Source: Sugiyamaella lignohabitans
Lineage: Eukaryota > Ascomycota > Dipodascomycetes > Dipodascales > Trichomonascaceae
Direction of reading: 5' to 3'
Length of the DNA stretch: 64,000 nucleotides
Assembly: GCF_001640025.1 (NCBI RefSeq)
Contig: NC_031674.1
Span: 2,728,001-2,792,000 of the forward strand
Part shown: piece after piece, positions 43,850 to 53,253 of the stretch
Position numbering within the stretch: the stretch's first letter is position 1
Layout: each line of letters begins with the position of its first letter
Made by a program: the position numbers and the translations under genes
The notes under the pieces: model-generated
Told to the model about the DNA's origin: nothing
Databases searched by the model: none
What the model saw: the letters and a program-made list of their open reading frames with translations, nothing else

Positions 43850-45492
43850 TTACATTTCCTGGATATACACAATATCTGGTCGCAAAGCTATAAATCGCTT
43901 AAAAAAGTATCTCCACTCCAAAGGGTCACCTTTATATTTGACAAAGTTCACATCAATCACCTGCCCATGAGACTCTAACTTTATCTTACCACCTAATCCC
44001 ATAGCTTTTCGGTCTACGGCTGTGAACGGGATACTCGGGGTCGAGTTCTTGTACGAAGCAGCCATGGCATCAACTTCCGGTACCTTTGCGTTCAACTGCT
44101 GTAGACCAGCTACAATCACAGGGATTAACGTCTCGATAGTCATCTCTGAGTAAAATCTTGTGAACCGACTAACAGGAAGCAAGTCATTGAATTTTGTCGC
44201 TCTCTGGGACAAAGACAGCGGAATAACTCCTTTCTTCACCAAGAACTGTAATTGTACAGGATCTTGTGCAATTTGATTATAAATGGCTCGGGTATCTTCT
44301 TCATCTAAAGCAGAAACCTGCTGCTGAGAGAAATAAATATCCGGAGCCTGTGTATTAGCAAGTAGAATGTCCACTGGTTGGGATCCGAAGGCAAGGGCAC
44401 GACGGCCAACAGCCTCAGTAAGATGTTCATCGCGTTTGCGTTTACGACTGGACGACAAGGGGACGTTCTCCTTGTTCTCCGACCGATTATTAACGTCAAG
44501 ATCAATATGAAGATTCTTAAGAAGTTCCGTTGCTAGTCCTACTGGGTCACCGCAACTTCCATCTTTACCAACAAACCTATTTGGCTGTGTATACCAGGGA
44601 TGCCGTCTGATGTCATCAATTGTATACCTTGACTGTGCGTCCAGTTTCATCATTCCTCTTAATAAAGAAAGAGGCGATAGAGGAATTCTTTCCCAGATAC
44701 CTTTTGTCACACGTCCATTTTCACGCACATATTCGCCAAAATCACTGTCATCTATTAAAGGTTCATTCCAAGGAGTTATACCTGCAAATAACACGAACAG
44801 GACCACTCCCATCGACCAGATATCAACCTTGTCCGCATCATATTCTCCATCGATAACTTCAGGAGCAATGTAAGGAGGGCTACCGCAGCAAGTATTACAT
44901 TTTCGGACAGTTCCATTATCAGGACTACGAAACAAACCTGCTAAGCCAAAATCGCCGATTTTTAAATTGCCATTACCGTCCAGCATGATATTTTCAGGTT
45001 TGATATCGCGGTGGGCCACCCCTTTACTGTGTAAAAACCCAACTCCATTGACCAATTGTTGAAAATAGAAATGTGCAACATCTTCTGGTACGCCGACATC
45101 GGGTTCAATCTTATCGAATAAATCACCTCCTTCAGCATACTCCATTGCTATCCAAAAAAATTCTTTGTCTTGACCGTGATCAAGAAACGCCAAAACATTA
45201 GGGTGGGGACAACAATGCTTATGGAGTGTACATTCTCGAATAGAATCTTTTGTACTTACTCCTTTTGCTTTCGACAACTGTTTATTAATAAACTTAATGG
45301 CCACAATTTTGTTTGATTTCCGTTTCCTTGCCAGTTTTATTCTATAGGGTTAGAAGCTTACGCCAAATTTTGTTGCCTCTACCAGGGGCCTGAAAGAAAG
45401 CAAAATACTTACATGGCGAAAGAGCCTTCACCAATGGTATCCCCATAGTATAATCCTAGGTCGGGTAGCTTTGTAGTAATCCCTCTCATCAT
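43850..45492 (-). CDS. CHK1: DNA-damage checkpoint kinase Chk1, 523 aa, two exons
   Basis: Exon 1 is 45492-45413 and exon 2 is 45341-43850. The donor is GTAAGT, the branch TTCTAAC and the acceptor CTATAG; the join gives GEGSFAIIKLARKRKSNKIVAIKF, an intact glycine loop and catalytic Lys. Further motifs are HRDIKPEN, GDFGLAGLF and the Chk1-type activation loop CGSPPYIAPE. The C-terminal half (from about residue 300) has the spacing of the Chk1 regulatory/KA1-like region. The kinase halts the cell cycle after DNA damage, acting on Cdc25/securin pathways. Two adjacent ATG codons (45492 and 45489) could both start the protein. Confidence 0.92.
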
Positions 45493-45674
45493 AGGTGGTG
45501 AATATTGTATGCTGATCTGTTTGGGTCCCCAAACGCGGTCGCGAGATAAACACGCAGAATAAGTGCGACATTTTGGATCTGCATGGTGCAGGTCCTAGCG
45601 CTAGATAAGATAACGGAAAGGTAGGATTAGACTAATCATTATATGCTCTACGCTCTAGTATAAATAAATCTGCC

Positions 45675-47427
45675 TTATTCAATGGATTTGAGAACTGAGA
45701 GAAAAATCCCCAAATCCTCTGAAATGTTCAATACTTGACTGAGTTTCTCAAGATTGGCAGTAATTGTTTCTGCAATTGGCTCTTCCGACAAATTCTCCAG
45801 TTCAAGCTTCAGTGCATGAGTAGAATTTTGAGTCCCAGCCGTACTAATTTTGAACGAAACTCCAGGAATAAGCGAAAGACTGAGTGTGATAATTGGCGCT
45901 GACGATATATTACCAATGTTACGATCTAGAGAGGTATTGGTTTCTGTCGAAGATATCTTTTCAGTCGTTAAATTCACTATTGCAGAAATAGTACCGGCCG
46001 CTCCCACAAAAGAGGACATATTACCTGCCGAACTTGTAGCATTCTTTTCAATCCCTTCATACTCCATGATAGCATCAGCAAATGAAAGCTGCTCACCGTC
46101 TTGATGAGTATTCAAGTTATTTGAATAGTGATGTTGACTAGACTCACTTTTTGCTGCTTTTATGCCATTTTTTGTTACCATATTGAAAGACATCTTGTCG
46201 TCCAAACTAGTCCATACCTTTCGTAAAATTAGAAAAGACCTTAGGTGACTCAATATGGACTGAATATCTCGAGGGTGATTTACAGGTATCTCAGCCAGCT
46301 GGATGAGTGAGTATGGTAGCAAATTGGCATAGGATATGTCTATCTGTGTCGTCGAGTTGTCGCTGTTATTTATTACTCTCGATGTGCTGCCAACCCTCCT
46401 GTTCATGTTATTTAGGATGGCGGAATGGCGGATATTTCCAGTCGAGCTATTTTCAGAGTTGTCGTTCAACTCAGCCCCCAATTGAATGGCCATGGCTTCA
46501 GAAACAATCACAGGTGGATCGAGTCGTAAAACTAGTCTACCATTTGTGTCTTTAAGAGGTTCTGGGTCAGCCCATTTCACTCTGTCACCGTCAATGCTGA
46601 CCCAGTCTTGGGTATACAGCAAAGGGAATGTGTTACTTCCATTAGTTTCATTATTCTGCACTTCTGATTTATCCTTGACGTCGAAGAAAGCCAGCCATTT
46701 GGAGGATTTACCTCCTAAAATGTCAATTGTTTCATCATTATTAAATGACCAATATTGAATCCCTAGTCCTAGAAAACCATCTGGGTTTATCACTGGAACT
46801 CCATAGTCCAGTAACCTATCAGGGTTTTGAATTTTATGCACTTTTTGGCTTTCATATATCACATGTAGTGCATTTGATATCTCGTCCACCACGCGGAAAC
46901 AATCTGCTTGTTTACCTGAAAGTTTGTCTAACCGACTTAAGAAAGCCAGAATCTTAGCAAATTTGTCTAATCGGGGTTCCCGTAGTGATTTTAATATGAT
47001 TTCTTCACTTGAATTGCCTGTCATAAAAGAGACCTTTTCATTAGAAGGTTTAAGCGTGGACGCTAAAGACACAGATACATTGGAAACCCAAGATGCTGGC
47101 GAAGATGCAAAGTCAATCTGGCACCCTGGTTAGTCAATCCGGAAAACTTCTGACAACAAAAATAGTTTCAAAACTCACATCAATAAGTACAATACTTCCA
47201 CCGAGAGATACTCTTTTCGCTCCATCAGGAGTAACATCTTCGAATATCTCGAACTTATTCTGACTAGCTAGACGTTTCACGCCCTGTTCCGAGACTCTAC
47301 CGGGTACTTGCTGAAACTGCTTGACAATTCTACGCAAATTTACAGCATACTCATCCTCTCCAGTAATATAATTTGCAGTTGACGTCGATATTCCATATAC
47401 CGTCGACTGGCTCATATTGTCTGCCAT
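45675..47427 (-). CDS. MED1: Mediator subunit Med1, 563 aa, two exons
   Basis: Exon 1 is 47427-47179 and exon 2 is 47117-45675. The donor is GTGAGT, branch GACTAAC, and acceptor GCCAG; joining gives GSIVLIDIDFASS, a conserved strand of the fungal Med1 N-terminal domain, with VKRLASQNKFEIFED just before. Med1 is a middle-module subunit of the RNA polymerase II Mediator complex in the nucleus. Length is the same as in S. cerevisiae (566 aa). An earlier AG (CCAG, 5 nt closer to the branch) is skipped; using it would break the frame. It is in tandem with CHK1, 180 bp apart. Confidence 0.88.
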
Positions 47428-47512
47428 ATACGTTGTACTTTGACTAGATCGTGCCTAGTTTATCTGTATCTCTTGTAACGTAAGGCTGAAAGCGGGAACT
47501 CCAGAATCCGCA

Positions 47513-47755
47513 TTAAATGTCACTATTTGATATCCTCATCAAACTTAGATTTTGCCAAAGGTGACAAATTGCCAATATCATCAAAGTAAAATTGAAGAAA
47601 ATATACAAAGCTAGTCTGTCTAAGTACAAAGCTGGTGCTGGTGCAACGATTGTAAAGGGACACCTAAAGAAAACCCAGAGCCGCCAAAGAGAGATCCCCT
47701 CTTCAGCAAGTATATCAAAAAGGATTACAATTGTATATGTATATAATATGCGCAT
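47513..47755 (-). CDS. Small hydrophobic protein, 80 aa (doubtful)
   Basis: Not recognised. The frame begins with an ATG and encodes two hydrophobic stretches (ILYTYTIVILFDIL and LALYIFFNFTLMILAI) joined by LWRLWVFFRCPF. It overlaps the 3' end of the ORF at 47725-48000 by 31 bp in another frame. The two might be exons of one small membrane protein, but no good donor was found between them. Confidence 0.3.
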   Translation of the reverse strand: MRILYTYTIVILFDILAEEGISLWRLWVFFRCPFTIVAPAPALYLDRLALYIFFNFTLMILAICHLWQNLSLMRISNSDI

Positions 47756-48000
47756 ATTAGCCTAGAACTGAAGCTTTTCTCGACATTGCTAGCTAGAAAA
47801 CTTTTTGAGGCTACTATTGGGTCCCTGCATAAACAACCCTGCAGATCGGCGCACATGGGCTTATCAAAGCATGTAGAAACGTATTGCTCTAAATATCTAG
47901 ATCCATTAGCAACCCATATATTGAAGGAAATCGTGGGATTATCTTCTAGTTGGCATGCCACCTTATCCCAATCTGCGTAACACCGAATTTTCTGGCTCAT
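47725..48000 (-). CDS. Small cysteine-containing protein, 91 aa
   Basis: Not recognised. From ATG 48000 the protein has a cluster CFDKPMCADLQGCLC and the segment DWDKVACQLEDNPTISFNIW, which look constrained rather than random. No signal peptide or full membrane helix is seen. The C-terminal 10 residues (AYYIHIQL) come from AT-rich sequence and may lie beyond a missed splice site. It is in tandem with BCKDHA (start to its stop, 51 bp) on the same strand. A small mitochondrial or membrane-associated Cys protein is possible. Confidence 0.5.
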   Translation of the reverse strand: MSQKIRCYADWDKVACQLEDNPTISFNIWVANGSRYLEQYVSTCFDKPMCADLQGCLCRDPIVASKSFLASNVEKSFSSRLICAYYIHIQL

Positions 48001-48051
48001 GCCCTATGTGAATTATAAATTAACTTCTGGCTAGTACATGTGATTCAAATT

Positions 48052-49512
48052 TTAGTTTAGACCCTCGCGCCCTTTCTCGTAATGCGAAAGATCATAGTGC
48101 TCCGGGTATGTATCTAGGATTTCTTTTAATTCTTCCCGTTGTCTTTTAAGAGGTTCCGTGAGTTCACTGTAAACACCGTTAAAGATCTGGTCAAGACTGG
48201 GTTTTTTTCTCTTCTCAGCAGCAGCCATTTCGCTGAGAATTTCACGACGTATCTCTTTACGTGTTTGCTGTTCAAGATCCTCAGACCACCAGTCCTTGAG
48301 TTCTAGCCACTTGCGCATTCTTGCAAGTGGATTATCTCGCCTCTTCCAATCCTCCACCTCTGTCTTAGAACGGTATGCAAATGAGTCGTCACTAGTAGAG
48401 TGGTGAGAAACTCGATAGGACATAGCTTCAATAAGTACAGGTCTCTGATTTTCAACTGCAAGCTTCCGAGCCTCACGGGTGACTCGATGAACAGCAGCAA
48501 GATCATTACCATCGACACGAATAGTATCAATTCCGTATCCTACTCCCCTACTAGCTATACCATCTCCTTTGTACTGTTCAAGAGAAGGCGTGCTAATAGC
48601 ATAGCCATTATTACGACAGAAAAAGATTACTGGGCAAGCCCTGGTGGCTGCAATGTTTAAAGCAGCATGGAAATCACCCTCAGAGGCTGCGCCTTCTCCG
48701 AAATAGCAAATAACACAACCTGAATCCGGCTCATTGTTATCCTTATTTCGAATTTTCAAGGCATAAGCTGCACCAGCGGCATGGGGAATTTGTGTAGCCA
48801 AAGGCGAGGAAATAGGATGAATGTTGAACTTTTCGGATTGATAGTGAACAGGCATGTTACGGCCCTGACCATAGTCATCGGCATTAGCATAAAGCTGACT
48901 CATGAATTCCTTTAATGTGACACCACGATACAGAATAGCTCCTTGTTCACGATACTGACAGAACATTACATCATGAGGCTCAAGAGCAGCAGCACTTCCA
49001 ACTGCAGCACCCTCTTCACCGGCACTAACCATGTAAAAACTCAATCTTCCCTGTCTTTGCGCATCGTACATAATGCTATCCATAATACTGACCGTCAGCA
49101 TATCTCTATACATTTTTAATGATTTCTCCTTATCGAATGGAATTTTGTACTCTGGATCAAGCTGATGACCATCTAAATCTATTAACCGATAGGTTGGCAT
49201 TGGGGTAGCTTCAGAGGGGTCATTGAAGTTCAGCTGTGTAGTAAATTGACTCCGAATTGATCCAGGAAATACCAGTTCTTTTTGAATGCCTCTTGAGCTC
49301 TGAGAAACTGTTCCAGTTCCACCCACAGTTCCAGCTACACCAACCCCTGAGTGTGTAGTAGACGTGGAATTGCTTCGTCTATCAGATGCTAGCGAAACTT
49401 TTCCAGTGTGGATTCGTGATACACTCTGGTTAACTTTAACTGGTCTAACTGTTAAAGCTCTGATACCACGAGATCTAATCATCTTAATCCCACTTCTCCC
49501 AAAACAAATCAT
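48052..49512 (-). CDS. BCKDHA: Branched-chain 2-oxoacid dehydrogenase E1 alpha subunit, 486 aa
   Basis: This mitochondrial subunit decarboxylates the 2-oxoacids of Leu, Ile and Val with thiamine diphosphate. The basic, Ser/Arg-rich N-terminus (MIRSRGIRALTVRPVKV) is a transit peptide. The TPP-binding motif runs from GEGAASEGDFHAAL to FFCRNNGYAIS, and the phosphorylation loop YRVSHHSTSDDS is present, so control by a BCKD kinase is plausible. The order AEEGAAVGSAAALEPHD and YREQGAILYRG is typical for BCKDHA rather than pyruvate dehydrogenase. S. cerevisiae lacks this complex and uses the Ehrlich pathway, whereas Yarrowia and filamentous fungi have it. Confidence 0.95.
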   Translation of the reverse strand: MICFGRSGIKMIRSRGIRALTVRPVKVNQSVSRIHTGKVSLASDRRSNSTSTTHSGVGVAGTVGGTGTVSQSSRGIQKELVFPGSIRSQFTTQLNFNDPSEATPMPTYRLIDLDGHQLDPEYKIPFDKEKSLKMYRDMLTVSIMDSIMYDAQRQGRLSFYMVSAGEEGAAVGSAAALEPHDVMFCQYREQGAILYRGVTLKEFMSQLYANADDYGQGRNMPVHYQSEKFNIHPISSPLATQIPHAAGAAYALKIRNKDNNEPDSGCVICYFGEGAASEGDFHAALNIAATRACPVIFFCRNNGYAISTPSLEQYKGDGIASRGVGYGIDTIRVDGNDLAAVHRVTREARKLAVENQRPVLIEAMSYRVSHHSTSDDSFAYRSKTEVEDWKRRDNPLARMRKWLELKDWWSEDLEQQTRKEIRREILSEMAAAEKRKKPSLDQIFNGVYSELTEPLKRQREELKEILDTYPEHYDLSHYEKGREGLN

Positions 49513-50499
49513 CTTTAAAATACTGAAATATCAAAGGCTCTCAGCAATTCGCCATAAGACTTCAAGACATGGAAAATACGGGCTTTTATACAAACATTTT
49601 CTCTCGTCAACTCCACATAGTTATGCACCCCACTTTCATATTGTGGAGAGTCTCCGTACCGTCTACAGCCGAGATTCCTAGCCCTAATCCGGGCTATCTC
49701 CGTCAAACTGCCGCAGCCAGGCCACTTATACTTATATACGATGATGACCATGAAAGAAATGTTGATACAACAGAATAGGATGGGACGTGATTAGAACTAC
49801 GAAATTTGAGACAGGGTCCCACCTTAGAGTTGATGACATCCGTCAGAAAACTTTTCAGGAAACTTATCTATGGCCAGTTCGGTATTGTTAAGAATCATCT
49901 ATTAATTGAAGAATGCCCGCCTCTAGGATTCGTCCCATTGGCTTATTTTCTATTGGCCCTCATTAGCCACATTATCCGCCTCGAGCACTTGCAATTGGTG
50001 CTTTAATTACCTAAGAACTATAATACGTCTCCTAGCCGCAGGTCCTGTAGAACTACTCAGTCAGGATGGAGTAATGTTTAGAGGAGATCCAGTCTAGACC
50101 AAGTACTAGATCCATCCGGGCCGTTGCTCGTAATGTGTTGGATTGAGTGATTGATTTCAAAGAATTTTATTAAACAAAATTCGACGCCTAGACCCTAAAC
50201 CCAAAAAAAGATGTATTTCTCGGTATGTCCAAGGAAACTCAATAATTTATTCAAGCATTGGTGCTTAATAATATCACAAAAGTGTAGAGACGGGTCCCGT
50301 TGGTACCTTGCACATGTCAAGTTATCTGCGGCCCCAGGCATGCAGTTGTCATGCAGTTAGCTGCCAATGCGGCTATATTTCGATAAATTATATTCCAGTC
50401 TTCAATGCACGAGGTCTAGTTTTGATAAGATAATGCACTTCGGGTCTGAAGACCAAAAAAATACTTTTCAGGAGGCACGAAATTCATATATATATATAA
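49513..50499. promoter_or_regulatory. Divergent promoter region between BCKDHA and ferroportin
   Basis: No gene seen. A TATATATATATATAA run ends directly at the ferroportin ATG (50484-50498). GCATGCAGTTGTCATGCAG near 50338-50356 is a short direct/inverted repeat. Confidence 0.4.
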
Positions 50500-52119
50500 A
50501 TGAACGGCACCGAGCAGGATGTAGCAGCAGAAGACACCCCCCTGCTGCTAGAAATGGGTGCTTCAACGACCAATATAGACAGTTTGCGACCGGTCAAGCG
50601 GTACCTCTATGTATCGCATTTTCTGTCAACATGGAACTCTCGTGCTTTTGAATATGGTGCCGTGCTCTTTCTGGCCGAGATATATCCCGACACATTCACG
50701 CCCATGTCGTTATATGCATTATTTGGTTTGCTATCAGCTATAGTCTTTGCTCACAAAGTTGGCAATTATGTGGACAACACCGAGCGGTTGGCGGCTGCGA
50801 GATATTCCATTGTCCACCAAAGGCTAGCAGTGGTCCTATCATGTGCTATATTAGCAGTTATGATTCTTATCAAACATGATGAAATTAAGGGTCAGGATGG
50901 AATCGAAAATCAGTTAGATACTTCTTTTCTACAGTACCTTCCTTGGCTTTCCCGTTCATTGGCTCTCAATGTGTGTCTCCTCTGTCTAATATTCTTTGCT
51001 TGTGTTGAGAGGCTATGTTCTGTCATGAACACACTGGTAGTGGAAAGGGACTGGGTGGTGGTCATTGCTGAAAGTGTACAGTCTGACGTTAATGACGACA
51101 TTACTCAACAAGAGAAACTGCTTCAAGAGCTCAATTCTCAAATGCGAAGAATTGACTTAACATGCAAGCTAGTAGCTCCACTGGCTATTTCTTTTGTGGA
51201 CAGCTATCTGACAATCTTGTCATCAGTTATTTCACTATTGATTTTTAACTTAGTGTCAGTTACCATAGAGTATGGTACAATCGCTAAAGTATACAGCGCG
51301 GTTCCTAGACTGCAGTTCAAATCTCAAATGATGGATTGTGATATATCACATGAAACTCTACTTGGAGGGGAGGATGAGAATGATGATGGCCATGCCAGTT
51401 TAACCCCGTCTTCTTCTCAGCAGTCTACGTCACTTATATCACAACTCAAGCTGTATTTGAACCATCATATGTTTCTTCCTTCCTTTAGCCTGAGTATCTT
51501 GTACTTAACGGTCCTGTCATTTGGTCCTCAGATGATAGCATTCTTATTGTTTCAAGGCTTTGATCCTGCACTAGTCGGGGTGTTGAGAGGTGTATCCACA
51601 TGCTTGGAAATCTCCGTTACCGCTATCGCTCCAATCCTTATGGGACGTATTGGTGTCATTCGGTCTGGATTGTGGTTTATAAACTTTCAGGTGCTGTGCC
51701 TGGCCATTGCATTGGTTTTCACGTGGCCATACCTTAGTGGCATGATGGACGGAGCAGACCATAGTACCGCCTTCTACGGTACGCTGCCATTAGTAATAGG
51801 TGTAATATTATCGCGATTTGGCCTGTGGGGATTTGATTTATCTGTGCAAGTGCAAATTCAACAGGGCATCGAGCCTGAAATCAGAGCTAAATTCTCAGCC
51901 ATGGAATCCTCCTTTCAAAACCTTTTTAATCTGCTTGCATACGTTGCTACAATTGTGTGGTCTCGCCCATCACAATTCAAGTATCCCACCCTCATCTCTC
52001 TCGGAGCTGTCACTCTGTCGTCTCTCTTTTATCTTGTTTACGTTCGCAGAGAACGTAAGCATATCTTTCACTTTGACAAACTCTACCATCTCTACGAGCT
52101 TGCTGTTGAGTGGTTATAG
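50500..52119 (+). CDS. Ferroportin family (SLC40) iron exporter, 539 aa
   Basis: About eleven membrane helices with ferroportin signatures: LYVSHFLSTWNSRAFEYG at the first helix, the highly conserved NTLVVERDWVVVIAE (near residue 175), and FQNLFNLLAYVATIVWSRP near the end. Animal ferroportin exports Fe(II); plant FPN2/IREG types load Co/Ni/Fe into vacuoles. The N-terminus has EDTPLLLE, an acidic dileucine signal that in yeasts directs proteins to the vacuole, so a vacuolar metal store is my inference. ATG 50500 follows a TA run immediately; if that run is the TATA box, translation would start at the next ATG (50554), losing the dileucine. S. cerevisiae has no ferroportin. Confidence 0.9.
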   Translation: MNGTEQDVAAEDTPLLLEMGASTTNIDSLRPVKRYLYVSHFLSTWNSRAFEYGAVLFLAEIYPDTFTPMSLYALFGLLSAIVFAHKVGNYVDNTERLAAARYSIVHQRLAVVLSCAILAVMILIKHDEIKGQDGIENQLDTSFLQYLPWLSRSLALNVCLLCLIFFACVERLCSVMNTLVVERDWVVVIAESVQSDVNDDITQQEKLLQELNSQMRRIDLTCKLVAPLAISFVDSYLTILSSVISLLIFNLVSVTIEYGTIAKVYSAVPRLQFKSQMMDCDISHETLLGGEDENDDGHASLTPSSSQQSTSLISQLKLYLNHHMFLPSFSLSILYLTVLSFGPQMIAFLLFQGFDPALVGVLRGVSTCLEISVTAIAPILMGRIGVIRSGLWFINFQVLCLAIALVFTWPYLSGMMDGADHSTAFYGTLPLVIGVILSRFGLWGFDLSVQVQIQQGIEPEIRAKFSAMESSFQNLFNLLAYVATIVWSRPSQFKYPTLISLGAVTLSSLFYLVYVRRERKHIFHFDKLYHLYELAVEWL

Positions 52120-53253
52120 ATATAGCAATAGTATAATCGCCACTAAAAGACTAAAAATATTGGTACTTTCGTTTTTTTTACTACTTGTTTGTAAGCTTTG
52201 TGAATATGTTGTCGCAGTTTGGGCTCTGTCACGATCTCGACATCAATTCCAGAAGTAAAACTAGACTATTATTGATATCCACAGTTGGGCTTCACCCTGT
52301 GGAAGCAGAATAGTCCAATACCACTTTATTTTACATCTACTACCTTATGGCTCATTATCTTATCTTTTGAATTCCCGCTGATCTCTGCATGTTCACATGC
52401 AACCCTTAGTTGCATGTGAAGCTAGGGCTGCCGCCCAGTTATTTCTCGGACTCCTCCTTTAAGGTATGATTATTCATACACTCTCGACCCATTGACTCAG
52501 AGCGTTAGAGGAAAGATGTTGCAGGCTTAATTATAAATGCATTATAGACTCATGGAATCATAGATAGGTTCCTCTGTTGAATAATATCATACCCTAGATA
52601 TGGCAGCACGAGGAGATATTATCTGCAAAGATAAACTAATTATATGCATCCTCTCTTGACATGTGCCCGATAATTTCTGACCGACGAATTATACCCATTA
52701 GTGAAAACATGCCTTTTAAGGTTGATGTGGGGCAAAGACCCATCAAAATGAGACCCCGCTGATACGACTACAACAACCGCAAAGCCGAGTATATATGCAT
52801 GTATGTATTATGTATGGACTAATAACAACCAGAGCGGCTCTACTACCAGCTGCAGCGGCCCTGTTCGTAGAATATACCGAGCAGCCTAACCCACTCTGCA
52901 TAGCTCATCCCCAATTTATCCCGACCTTGCCCAACGACTATACCCCACCCAATTTATCCAGGGTTTCAAAATAATCCACGGATATTTAGCAAGCCGAGAG
53001 TTTTTCATATCTGAAAATATAACAAGAATAAGAACACTGTTCATTAAGATTTGGCAATATTAGCTTATTTTGTTTGTTGAGGTTATAGTAGTCAATCTAT
53101 GTGCATTTCGGCAGAAGAGGCTTGTTCTAATTGAAAATCCGAAACGGCGTAAACACTGTGAACCATTGCACATACAACAGATCAAAAAAAATAGAGCCCG
53201 AGATTCAATTGCATTAGAGTAGTAGAGGCTGAGTGTAGCTCCAGAATATAGAG
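52120..53253. promoter_or_regulatory. PAH1 upstream region
   Basis: The 1.1 kb between two plus-strand genes contains no ORF. Apart from the CATGTGAA inverted repeat at 52392-52420, a GTATATATGCATGTATGTAT stretch near 52788 is the best TATA candidate. Confidence 0.45.
52392..52420. promoter_or_regulatory. 12-bp perfect inverted repeat with two CATGTGAA boxes
   Basis: TTCACATGCAAC and GTTGCATGTGAA are separated by 5 nt. Each arm contains CATGTGAA, the core of the Ino2-Ino4 UAS-INO site (CATGTGAAAT). It lies 834 bp upstream of the lipin gene PAH1, in its only upstream intergenic region. It could also form a hairpin in the ferroportin 3' region. Confidence 0.55.
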
